48,957 nt of DNA. Origin: Gemmatimonadota bacterium (GTDB lineage Bacteria > Gemmatimonadota > Gemmatimonadetes > Longimicrobiales > Gaopeijiaceae). A model generated the notes under the pieces. The model saw nothing but the letters and a program-made list of their open reading frames with translations, was not told the origin of the DNA and did no database searches. Positions 41,565 to 48,957 of the stretch are shown here, one piece after another. Location: the NCBI GenBank assembly GCA_029863645.1, contig JAOTVA010000013.1, forward strand, positions 1 to 48,957. The letters run 5' to 3'. How positions within the stretch are numbered: position 1 is the first letter of the stretch; every line of letters starts with the position of its first letter. A program made the translations under genes and the position numbers.

Positions 41565-44500
41565 GGAAGCGGTGACGGAACCGAGCAAAGCGGCGGCAGT
41601 TGCGTGCCACGAGCCCTTTCACGAGGCATGGACCGAGCTCGGGGGATCGCTGGAGCACGGGGTGATGGCCGTGGTACGCGCAGGCACAGAGCGTCACCGC
41701 GAGGTCATCCAGGCCCAGGGCCTCGACCAGGACCCGCCATCCGAATGGAAGGTGCGGGCCGAGCGCCTGTTGGAATATCGCCGAGTGTTGGATGCCGACC
41801 TGCTCGGGCCGCTGCACGGTTTGTTCTCCGGAGGCGGTCCGACGGCGATCATTGCGCGAGCACTGGAAGGGGCCTTCGAGGAGGCCGCAACGCGCTGCGA
41901 GGCGCTCCCGGCTGGGGAGACCGTTCCCTGGCCGGACGGGGCTTTGAGTTCTGCGCCCTCGGACCGGTTGGGCAGGCGATTCGGCAAGGTCCTCGCCAAG
42001 GTCTTCAGCGGTGCGCGCCGTGCAGGTGGCGAGCGCACGCTCCCTCTCCGTGGGGCGGTCGCAGACCACATCGACCGGTTCGTGGTGCCGGGGCAAAACG
42101 CGACCGGGTCGGCCGCGCTCATTGCTTGGGGCGGATGGAGCCACCGGCTCGAGCTGGCGTTGGTACGCTGGGGGGCAATCGCGGTCCCCGCCCTTGTGCG
42201 AGCCGAGCGTCCCGAGGAAGACGACGGGGCGGAGGTTTGGAGCGCGGTCCGCGAAGCCGCTGGCGCACTCCAAGCGAGCCTCGACACACTCATTGCCGAA
42301 GAGCCCCTCGCCGAGGCCTTAGCCGCCGCGCGCCAGAACCTCGGGTCGTGCCGCAGCGCGCTGGAAGCAGACTTAGCGGTTGCGGGGAGCTTTCTTTTCG
42401 AGCCGAAGGCCGAGAAGCCTTCCTCGTCCCTTCGCGACCTCGCAAACCAGGCTGAGGCGCTGCAAGACTGGGACGCCGGTGTGGGCGCGAGGGTCAATGT
42501 CTACATCGCCCTACTCGGTATTCTGTCCGGCGCCACGGCCGTGCGGCGCCGCACCGTGTGGCAGTTCCGTGACCGGTGTCTGGCCAGCGTCACCGAGTTG
42601 AACGAGATCGCTGCGACGCTAGATGCACTTCATGCCGAACTCGTCCAGCCCGGAGAGTATGGGCTCGGCACCCGCCTCGAGGAAGTGGACGCTGCCGTGT
42701 CAGCCGCCCTCGAGCCGGCGGGACGAGCGATCCCCGACGAGGCCGCCGTCGACTCGGCACTACAAGATCTTTCGGACACCACGATCGAGGCCCTGCTGGC
42801 GATGATCCGGCAGGCACCGGCGACTCTCGAGATTCATGACGTCGAAGCCAAGGCGCCGACTGGCAAACGCAAGGCCGAGCGTCGGCCACTCCCGATACAG
42901 GAGCTCGCGCGCCAGTCGTTCGATGCGCTCCGTATCGAGCGCATTCGTTCTTCGACCGCAGGGCTCGTCGACGCCATCGACACCGTCCGGACAGATGTCT
43001 CGGAGCTGGGCGCGGTCTACACGTTCGCGCGCGATGAGGCGCTCCGGGAGTTGGAGTCCGATGAGCCCGGTTCCGGTGATCGCGCGGACGATCTCGTAGG
43101 TGGTGCGCTTCAAAGCATCGCAGACGCGCTTCGTGCCCAGGTCACCCAGCTGGACAAGGCCGTGGCCGATGCCCAGCGTCGGCTCGCCGCTGAGATCGCA
43201 GACGGCTCAATCGCCTTGGTCGATCGGGTCGAGGCCGGCCGCATGGAAGCCCGCCTCTTCGCGGCCCGCTCTCGCGCGACGGATTTGTGGACCTGGATGC
43301 AGGAACGCTGGGGACCGCCCGTGCAGCGAGCGTGGCGCCGCGTGGTGCTCGTCGCGTCGCGGGTCCGCCAAGTGGGCGCGCGCATCCTGCGAAAAGGAAG
43401 CGCGATGGTGGGAAGCACGCCACCTCCTGCCTCGTCCACCCGGACACTCCGAGCTCTCGCTGACGCGGACGCATCAATTGCGGGCCTCCCCCTAGTCTAC
43501 CAGAGACTCTTTACCCTGTCGCCGCTATCGGACGGCGTGCTCCTCGCGGGTCGAGACATCGACCTCGAAGAGGCCATGGCGCGTTGGAGGGGATGGCACG
43601 ACGACGACGGCGTCCCGCTCATCGTGCGGGCCCGTCAGGGGACCGGCCTTACGAGCTTCCTCAACGTGCTCACGGCCGCGATCGAAAAGGACGGCGGCTC
43701 CGTCAAGCGCGCCGCGCTGAATGACCGAGTCACCGATGAGGCGGGTCTCGCGACATATCTCGCACAGCTACTGGGCCTAGCGCCCACAGACTCGCTGGCT
43801 GACCTGTCCAGCGCCATCTTCGAGGCCAAAGCGAGCGATCTCCCCTCGGCTGTGTCTCTGGACAACCTCGAGCACCTGTATCTCCGCGTCCCCGGCGGTA
43901 CCGACCTCATCGAGCGACTACTCACGCTCATGGCAGAAACGGAGCCTCGGGTCTTCTGGATCGCCGGCATTACGACGTCGGCTTGGAAGCTCGTCGCGAT
44001 TTCCGAGCCGACGGCGGTCTCACAGGTCGATGTCTTCGACCTCAAACCTCTCGATGTGTCAGCGATGCGCACGGCGATCATGGTGCGCCACAGGCGGAGC
44101 GGCCTCGCGATTCGCTACGAGGAACCGACCGGAAGCGTGTACAGGTTGCGACGTAGACTTCAGCGTATCCGACACTCCGAAGACTTCCAGCGTCAGCTCG
44201 AATCGGACTTCTTCGACCGTCTCTATCGGACCTCCGGCGGATATCTCGGACTCGCGCTCTACCAGTGGCTCAAGTCCGCGGACTTCACGTCCGGGGAAGG
44301 TGTCCTGATGCGTCAACCTGAGCGTCCGGATTTCTCGGTACTGGACGCCCTCGACCTCACGCAGAACTTCTCGCTCAAGGCATTCCTCGAGCACCGCTCT
44401 CTCACGCTGCACGAGCACGACCTGATCTTTCGGGTCAGCAGGCAGGAGAGCTATCAAGTCATCGAATCCCTGAGAAACCGCCATCTCCTCGAATCGCTGA

Positions 44501-44622
44501 ACAGCGGCGGAGAGAATGAGGACGCCCGCTCCGAGATCGAAGAGGAATTGCGCTACCGGGTGCGCCCCCTGCTCATGGGCGCCGTGATCTCACACTTGCA
44601 GGGGCGCAACATCGTTCACTAG
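41548..44622 (+). CDS. Large MscS-linked STAND/AAA-like protein with defective Walker A
   Basis: A 1024-residue soluble protein with no clear membrane helix. Residues 1-640 are mostly helical and Ala/Glu/Arg-rich, probably coiled coils. Residues about 670-860 look like a P-loop NTPase: VPLIVRARQGTGLTSFLNVL is where Walker A would be, but the key lysine is Leu701 and the first Gly is Ala695; the Walker-B-like strand is AVSLDNLEH with Asp772, and a sensor-like strand is RVFWIAGIT. Residues about 930-1000 resemble a winged helix (LHEHDLIFRVSRQESYQVI). The start ATG lies inside the MscS gene; a second ATG at 41554 is equally possible. A gating or signalling partner of the channel is inferred from coupling. 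No family name can be given. Confidence 0.75.
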   Translation: MVMATEEAVTEPSKAAAVACHEPFHEAWTELGGSLEHGVMAVVRAGTERHREVIQAQGLDQDPPSEWKVRAERLLEYRRVLDADLLGPLHGLFSGGGPTAIIARALEGAFEEAATRCEALPAGETVPWPDGALSSAPSDRLGRRFGKVLAKVFSGARRAGGERTLPLRGAVADHIDRFVVPGQNATGSAALIAWGGWSHRLELALVRWGAIAVPALVRAERPEEDDGAEVWSAVREAAGALQASLDTLIAEEPLAEALAAARQNLGSCRSALEADLAVAGSFLFEPKAEKPSSSLRDLANQAEALQDWDAGVGARVNVYIALLGILSGATAVRRRTVWQFRDRCLASVTELNEIAATLDALHAELVQPGEYGLGTRLEEVDAAVSAALEPAGRAIPDEAAVDSALQDLSDTTIEALLAMIRQAPATLEIHDVEAKAPTGKRKAERRPLPIQELARQSFDALRIERIRSSTAGLVDAIDTVRTDVSELGAVYTFARDEALRELESDEPGSGDRADDLVGGALQSIADALRAQVTQLDKAVADAQRRLAAEIADGSIALVDRVEAGRMEARLFAARSRATDLWTWMQERWGPPVQRAWRRVVLVASRVRQVGARILRKGSAMVGSTPPPASSTRTLRALADADASIAGLPLVYQRLFTLSPLSDGVLLAGRDIDLEEAMARWRGWHDDDGVPLIVRARQGTGLTSFLNVLTAAIEKDGGSVKRAALNDRVTDEAGLATYLAQLLGLAPTDSLADLSSAIFEAKASDLPSAVSLDNLEHLYLRVPGGTDLIERLLTLMAETEPRVFWIAGITTSAWKLVAISEPTAVSQVDVFDLKPLDVSAMRTAIMVRHRRSGLAIRYEEPTGSVYRLRRRLQRIRHSEDFQRQLESDFFDRLYRTSGGYLGLALYQWLKSADFTSGEGVLMRQPERPDFSVLDALDLTQNFSLKAFLEHRSLTLHEHDLIFRVSRQESYQVIESLRNRHLLESLNSGGENEDARSEIEEELRYRVRPLLMGAVISHLQGRNIVH

Positions 44623-44637
44623 GCCGTTCGCAAGCGG

Positions 44638-45768
44638 CTAGAGCCAGCCCCTTCGCCTGAACGCCCAGAGCATCCCGCCGGAAACCGTCGCCATGAACGC
44701 CAGCAGCGCCGGATAGGCCCAGCGCACCCCGAGCTCCGGCATGTATTCGAAGTTCATGCCGTAGAGGCCCGCGAAGAACGAAAGCGGAATGAAGATGGTG
44801 GCGATGATGGTGAGCACCTTCATGACCTCGTTCATGCGGTTGCTCACGCCGGACAGATAGAGGTCCATGGCGCCGGACAGGACCTCGCGTAGCGTCTCCG
44901 TCGTGTCGATCACCTGCACCGCGTGATCGTACACGTCCCGCAGAAAGAGTCGTGTCTCTTCCGTCACGAGTCCGATCTCCCCGCGGTACAACTGGCCGAG
45001 CACTTCTCGCAGGGGCCATACGGCCCGTCGAACGACGAGCATCTCGCCGCGGAGGTGGTGGATGCGATGGAGCGTTTCGATGTTAGGCTGGCCCAGCGCC
45101 GCCTCCTCGAGATCTTCGATGGTGTCTCCGATGGACTCCAGGATGCGGAAATAGTTGTCGACTACGGCGTCCATTAGCGCGTAGGCGAGGTAGTCCGTGC
45201 CGCGCGACCGGATCCGTCCCTTCCCGTGGCGGATGCGTTCGCGCACCGGCTCGAACACGTCTCCGTACCGCTCCTGGAACGAGAACAGATACTTGTCACC
45301 GACAACCAGGCTGACCTGCTCGGCGTTTACCGACTCCGACTCCGCATCGTAGGAGAGCATCTTCAGTACGACGAGGTAGTGGTCCTCGTAGTTCTCGACC
45401 TTCGGCCGCTGGTTCGGCGAGAGCACGTCCTCGAGGGCCAACCGATGCACGTTGAAACGGTCAGCGACTGCTTCCGCCACCGCGGTGTCGTGCAGCCCGT
45501 CGATATTGATCCACGAGACGGGCTCCCGGTCTGCAAACGGAAACGATTCATCGACACCTTCGAGCGTCCGTTCGAGAAGCTTCTCGACGTTGTAGTCGAT
45601 CAGCCGGATGCGTACCTGCTCGACCTTCTTCTCGCCTGTGTGGACCAGGGCACCCGGCGCGGATCCCGGCGGCTTGTGCGCTCGGTCCACGAGGCGGCTC
45701 ATGGCGCTTCTCACGGTGTGCTTTCGCTTGCGTTGCTTCTTGGGCCCTGGCGATTCAGCAGCGGCCAT
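44638..45768 (-). CDS. corA: CorA-type magnesium/cobalt channel
   Basis: A 376-residue CorA family divalent cation channel. The C-terminus has two transmembrane helices, with the selectivity motif YGMN between them (FAGLYGMNFEYMPELG), and the long cytoplasmic funnel before it (VSWINIDGLHD, ALEDVLSPNQRPKVENYEDH, and DYLAYALMDAVVDNYF). Five subunits import Mg2+ and other divalent ions. The basic N-terminus (PKKQRKRKHTVRSAM) is longer than usual. The ATG at 45768 has GGGAGG ten bases upstream; a TTG at 45792 is the alternative. It converges on the large ATPase-like gene with 15 bases between stops. Confidence 0.95.
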   Translation of the reverse strand: MAAAESPGPKKQRKRKHTVRSAMSRLVDRAHKPPGSAPGALVHTGEKKVEQVRIRLIDYNVEKLLERTLEGVDESFPFADREPVSWINIDGLHDTAVAEAVADRFNVHRLALEDVLSPNQRPKVENYEDHYLVVLKMLSYDAESESVNAEQVSLVVGDKYLFSFQERYGDVFEPVRERIRHGKGRIRSRGTDYLAYALMDAVVDNYFRILESIGDTIEDLEEAALGQPNIETLHRIHHLRGEMLVVRRAVWPLREVLGQLYRGEIGLVTEETRLFLRDVYDHAVQVIDTTETLREVLSGAMDLYLSGVSNRMNEVMKVLTIIATIFIPLSFFAGLYGMNFEYMPELGVRWAYPALLAFMATVSGGMLWAFRRRGWL

Positions 45769-45944
45769 GCGGGTCGGACCTCCCTCGGACAATAGGACAG
45801 GCTCCGTCAGGATGCGGCCCGACGCGACGGCACGCCAGCGTGCTGGACTCTACCGGGATCGTCCGGGGCGCTAAATTCTCCCTCCGCTACGGCCGACCGA
45901 GCGTTTCTCGGCGACCCCGTCGGCATCCCTTGGAGGTAGGTCCG

Positions 45945-46664
45945 GTGGATACAGAGCTCACGCTCGAGATCTTGGCGCAGCCGACAGACGAAACGTGCGG
46001 CCCGGCATGCCTCCAAGCCGTGTACGGCTTCTTCGGCGACGAGCTCCCACTCGATCGCGTCGTCGAAGAGGTGACCCGTCTCGGCACCGGCGGCACGTTG
46101 GCGGCGTATCTAGGCGCACACGCGCTCACGCGCGGATACCGGGCGACCATCTACACGTACAACCTCGAGCTCTTCGATCCGACGTGGTTCGCCGAGGCGG
46201 AACTCCACTTGCCCGACCGCCTCCGGCAGCAGGCGGAGGCCAAATCTTCTCGGAGGCTCCAGGCGGCGACTTCGGCCCACATCGAATACCTGGAGGCAGG
46301 TGGCTCCATCCGCTTCGAGGAACTAACGCCAGACCTGATCCGGCGCATCCTGTCCCGTGGCCTCCCGATCATGACCGGCTTGTCTGCCACGTACCTCTAT
46401 GGGTGTGCCCGGGAGATTTACGACGAGGTGGGTGGCGCCACGTACGACTCGATTAAGGGCTTTCCGACCGGCCACTTCGTCGTGCTGCACGGTTACGACC
46501 CCCATACGGACTCGGTCCTCGTCGCCGACCCCTATCTGGATAACCCGCTGGCTGAGGGACACAACTACAGGGTCGGCATCGTCAGGCTTCTGGGCGCGAT
46601 CATGTTGGGCGTGCTGTCCTACGACGGGAACCTCCTGTACGTCGAGCCGACGGATGCCACCTGA
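45945..46664 (+). CDS. C39-like cysteine peptidase domain protein
   Basis: A 239-residue soluble protein of the papain-like C39 type. The catalytic set is visible: Cys18 in DETCGPACLQAVYGFFG, His177 in TGHFVVLHGYD and Asp195 in VADPYLD. It lacks the ABC transporter parts of bacteriocin exporters and any signal peptide, so it works in the cytoplasm. The GTG at 45945 is chosen because TTGGAGGT lies seven bases upstream and the C39 motif follows at once; the frame open to 45840 adds Arg-rich residues. Its stop overlaps the next start as TGATG. With an ATP-grasp ligase and GCS2 following, it may process, transfer or hydrolyse the peptide they make. Confidence 0.82.
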   Translation: MDTELTLEILAQPTDETCGPACLQAVYGFFGDELPLDRVVEEVTRLGTGGTLAAYLGAHALTRGYRATIYTYNLELFDPTWFAEAELHLPDRLRQQAEAKSSRRLQAATSAHIEYLEAGGSIRFEELTPDLIRRILSRGLPIMTGLSATYLYGCAREIYDEVGGATYDSIKGFPTGHFVVLHGYDPHTDSVLVADPYLDNPLAEGHNYRVGIVRLLGAIMLGVLSYDGNLLYVEPTDAT

Positions 46665-48124
46665 TGCGGTCGCTCATCGTGGTCGAAAACACGAAGCGGT
46701 GGCCCTTCGTTTTGGATGGCGTGGAAGTGGTAGCCGCGCGCTCTTATCTGGTCGAGCCGCGCTTTGCCGAGATGAAGCGGGCGGCGGTTTACAACATGTG
46801 TCGCCGGATCGGCTATCAGAGCGTCGGCTATTACGTGTCGCTCCTGGCGGCCGCGAGGGGACATCGTCCCATGCCGTCGGTCGCGACGGTACAAGCCCTC
46901 GGACACCTCTCGTTGCTGCGCGGGGCCTCGGAAGACCTCGACGACGATATGCGGCGCGCATTCGCGCCGCTCAAGACCAACGACTTCACGCTCAGCATCT
47001 ACTTCGGCCGCCCCCTCGCGAAGAAGTACGACCGCATCGCTCGCACCCTCTTCAACCAGTTCCCCGCTCCAATCCTCATCGCGCGGTTTCAGCGTGCCTC
47101 GGACGAGTGGCGCATGACCAACCTCCGTCTAGGTGCCGCTTCCGAAGTCCCCGAGTCGCACCGCGAATTCGTGATCGAAAGCGCGCAGACGTACTTCTCC
47201 CGCCGCCATACCGCGCCGCGGAAGACGGTTCTCCGGTACGACCTGGCGATCCTCTGGTCCGCCGAGGACGAAGAGGCTCCATCGGACGAGCGCGCAATCA
47301 AGAAGTTCATCAAGGCTGCGGCCCGCCACGGTATCGAGGCCGACATCATCGGTCCAGAGGACTACGGGCGCATCGCCGAGTACGACGCGCTGTTCATTCG
47401 GCAGACGACGTTCGTCAACCACCATACGTATCGGTTCGCGACACGCGCTGCGGCGGAGGGCATGGTCGTCATGGACGATCCCGAAGCCATCGTGCGCTCT
47501 ACGAACAAGGTCTATCAGGCCGAAGTATTCGCTCGGCATGGGATCCCGTCGCCGCGCACTTATGTGATGCACGACGGCAACGCCGCAGAACTCGTGGAAC
47601 GGGTCGGACTTCCGTGCGTGCTCAAGAAGCCCGACGGAGCCTTCTCAATCGGGGTCGTGAAGGTGACGACCGCGGAAGAGGCCGCGGAGCGACTCGGGGA
47701 ACTCCTCAAGGAGTCGGAACTCGTCATCGCTCAGGAGTTCGCGCCGTCGGAATTCGACTGGCGGGTCGGGGTCCTGGACGGCAAGCCGCTTTTTCTCTGC
47801 CGATACCACATGGCCCGGGGACACTGGCAGATCGTCTCGCGAAAGGGTCAGACCGATCGCTACGGACGTGTAGAGGCGGTCCCGATGGAGGACGCACCTC
47901 CTGGACTCATCCATACCGCCGTTCGTGCGGCGGCGCTCTTCGGCGACGGCCTCTTCGGCGTCGACGCCAAGGTCGTCGACGGCCGCATCATGGTCGTCGA
48001 GGTGAATGACAATCCCAACCTCGATGCCGGGTACGAAGACGCCCTACTCAAGGATACGATCTACGACGAGATCGCTGCCTGGTTCAGGTCACGACTCGAC
48101 CGGCGCGGAGAAGGTCCGTCGTGA
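46664..48124 (+). CDS. RimK-like ATP-grasp ligase with RLAN-type N-terminal domain
   Basis: A 486-residue ATP-grasp ligase. The first 190 residues (LIVVENTKRWPFVLDGVEVV, FGRPLAKKYDRIARTLFNQF) match the RimK-like ATP-grasp N-terminal (RLAN) pattern. The ATP-grasp core has the ATP-binding loop VLKKPDGAFSIGVVKV, IAQEFAPSEFDWRVGVLDGK and the metal-binding end DAKVVDGRIMVVEVNDNPNLD in part (VEVNDNPNLD). All key residues appear present. Such enzymes ligate an amino acid or amine to a carboxylate through an acyl phosphate. It is coupled at both ends: TGATG with the C39-like gene and GTGA with the GCS2 gene. It likely catalyses the second ligation after GCS2, by analogy with glutathione synthesis. 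Confidence 0.88.
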   Translation: MRSLIVVENTKRWPFVLDGVEVVAARSYLVEPRFAEMKRAAVYNMCRRIGYQSVGYYVSLLAAARGHRPMPSVATVQALGHLSLLRGASEDLDDDMRRAFAPLKTNDFTLSIYFGRPLAKKYDRIARTLFNQFPAPILIARFQRASDEWRMTNLRLGAASEVPESHREFVIESAQTYFSRRHTAPRKTVLRYDLAILWSAEDEEAPSDERAIKKFIKAAARHGIEADIIGPEDYGRIAEYDALFIRQTTFVNHHTYRFATRAAAEGMVVMDDPEAIVRSTNKVYQAEVFARHGIPSPRTYVMHDGNAAELVERVGLPCVLKKPDGAFSIGVVKVTTAEEAAERLGELLKESELVIAQEFAPSEFDWRVGVLDGKPLFLCRYHMARGHWQIVSRKGQTDRYGRVEAVPMEDAPPGLIHTAVRAAALFGDGLFGVDAKVVDGRIMVVEVNDNPNLDAGYEDALLKDTIYDEIAAWFRSRLDRRGEGPS

Positions 48125-48957
48125 CGCCAGGCCTCTTCGACGTCTACGGCGTCGAGATCGAGTTCATGATCGTCGACTCCGACACGTTGAACGTGAAACC
48201 GGTATGCGACGAGCTCATCGCCGCGGTGGCTGGTGAGCCCGCTTCCGAAATCGAGCTCGGTGACATCGCCTGGTCCAACGAACTGACCCTCCATGTGCTC
48301 GAACTGAAGACGAACGGCCCGGCAGCAGATCTTCACGGCCTCGCGGCTCAGTTCCACGAGAACGCACAGCGGGCCAATCGCGCCTTGGAGAGCATGGGGG
48401 CATTACTGATGCCGGGCGCGATGCATCCGTGGATGGACCCCGCCACCGAGACCGAGCTGTGGCCTCATGAGTACACCGACGTATACCACACCTTCGATCG
48501 CATCTTCGGTTGCTCCGGCCACGGGTGGGCGAACCTCCAAAGCACTCACCTGAACCTGCCGTTCGCTACCGACGAGGAGTTCTGGCGACTCCATTCGGCG
48601 ATACGCATCGTCCTACCGCTGATTCCGGCGCTGGCTGCCTCCTCCCCCTTCCAGGACGGATCAGCCGGCACCGCAGTGGACGGACGGCTCGTGGCGTATC
48701 GCCAGAACGCCCGGCGGATCCCGTCGGTGGCCGGCCAGGTCATCCCCGAGATGGGGACCGGACGCGAACAGTACGAGCGGGACATTTTGCAGCGCATCTA
48801 CGCCGACCTCGCCCCACACGACCCGGAGGGCGTGCTGCGCCACGAGTGGGTTAATGCGAGGGGCGCCATCGCGCGCTTCGACCGCGGGGCCATCGAGGTG
48901 CGGGTGATCGATACTCAGGAGTGCCCGACCGCGGACCTCGCAGTGGTCGCAGCCGTT
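48121..48957 (+). CDS. GCS2-type glutamate-cysteine ligase-like enzyme (partial)
   Basis: The first 279 codons of a GCS2 family carboxylate-amine ligase, cut by the window edge. It opens GLFDVYGVEIEFMIVD, the family's N-terminal metal/ATP site, and continues with HVLELKTNGP, LLMPGAMHPWMD, GWANLQSTHLNLPF and the late 'IEVRVIDTQECPTADLAV' in which the carboxylates bind metal. The family joins glutamate to cysteine or another amine through the gamma carboxyl. The GTG start overlaps the ATP-grasp stop as GTGA. No cysteine-specific residue can be named, so the second substrate may not be cysteine. Confidence 0.88.
   Translation, partial: MTPGLFDVYGVEIEFMIVDSDTLNVKPVCDELIAAVAGEPASEIELGDIAWSNELTLHVLELKTNGPAADLHGLAAQFHENAQRANRALESMGALLMPGAMHPWMDPATETELWPHEYTDVYHTFDRIFGCSGHGWANLQSTHLNLPFATDEEFWRLHSAIRIVLPLIPALAASSPFQDGSAGTAVDGRLVAYRQNARRIPSVAGQVIPEMGTGREQYERDILQRIYADLAPHDPEGVLRHEWVNARGAIARFDRGAIEVRVIDTQECPTADLAVVAAV

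Noticed and set aside
44620-44640. Possible hairpin between the large ATPase-like gene and corA
   Set aside because: The stem (GCCG/CGGC) is short and needs a bulge to extend, so it is not listed as a terminator although the position is suitable.
46399-48009. A 536-codon plus-strand frame overlapping the ATP-grasp gene
   Set aside because: Arg/Gly/His-rich frame-shadow composition; the ATP-grasp frame carries all catalytic motifs and is coupled to both neighbours.

Overview
The window is about 49 kb of uniformly GC-rich, densely packed bacterial DNA. It reads as a Gram-negative, aerobic or facultative bacterium rich in outer-membrane and secreted proteins: a TonB-dependent receptor, a TonB-like protein, many signal peptides ending in AQ, several lipoboxes, carboxypeptidase-regulatory plus plug-domain proteins, and DUF6644/DUF6152/DUF4382 families. 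That mixture is typical of Gemmatimonadota (Acidobacteriota-like relatives are the alternative). The assignment is inferred from gene content, not from a marker gene. No rRNA, tRNA, CRISPR array, transposase or integrase was found.

Layout. 1-4.5 kb: 3' part of a TonB-dependent receptor and a 922-residue repeat lipoprotein, the latter bracketed by two diverged copies of one gene-end junction. 4.5-12.7 kb (minus strand): a complete, translationally coupled moxR-DUF58-Bat operon. 12.8-14.7 kb: agmatine to putrescine conversion (agmatine deiminase, N-carbamoylputrescine amidase). 14.7-18.7 kb: a coupled cluster of ECF sigma factor, membrane protein with a glycogen-binding-like domain, barrel protein with the same domain, two secreted proteins. 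18.8-21.2 kb: topoisomerase IB and a Sel1/plug-domain secreted protein. 21.3-26.1 kb: paralogous secreted proteins, DUF6152, two cytochrome c'-like lipoproteins, two DUF6644 membrane proteins and a small 52-residue membrane protein. 26.1-29.9 kb: a DinB-family pseudogene, an aminotransferase, a small membrane protein and a short-chain fatty acid transporter. 29.9-33.3 kb: TPR lipoprotein, TonB-like protein, and a metzincin protease split by a coiled coil. 33.4-35.6 kb: a His/Met/Cys-rich envelope cluster, possibly for metal handling. 35.6-40.2 kb: secreted alpha/beta hydrolase, MBL-fold alkyl-sulfatase-like enzyme, class III CoA transferase. 40.3-44.6 kb: an MscS channel overlapping a 1024-residue protein with a defective P-loop. 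44.6-45.8 kb: CorA. 45.9-49.0 kb: a coupled trio of C39-like peptidase, RimK-like ATP-grasp ligase and GCS2-type glutamate-cysteine ligase, cut by the window edge.

The strongest candidates for undescribed systems are (1) the C39-like/ATP-grasp/GCS2 trio, which looks like a glutathione-like peptide or amide pathway with its own cysteine hydrolase or transferase; (2) the sigma factor with a putative anti-sigma factor whose extracytoplasmic part is a carbohydrate-binding domain shared with a downstream barrel protein; and (3) the MscS channel coupled to a large STAND/AAA-like protein lacking the Walker A lysine. All three rest on family recognition and gene order read by eye; no database search was possible.
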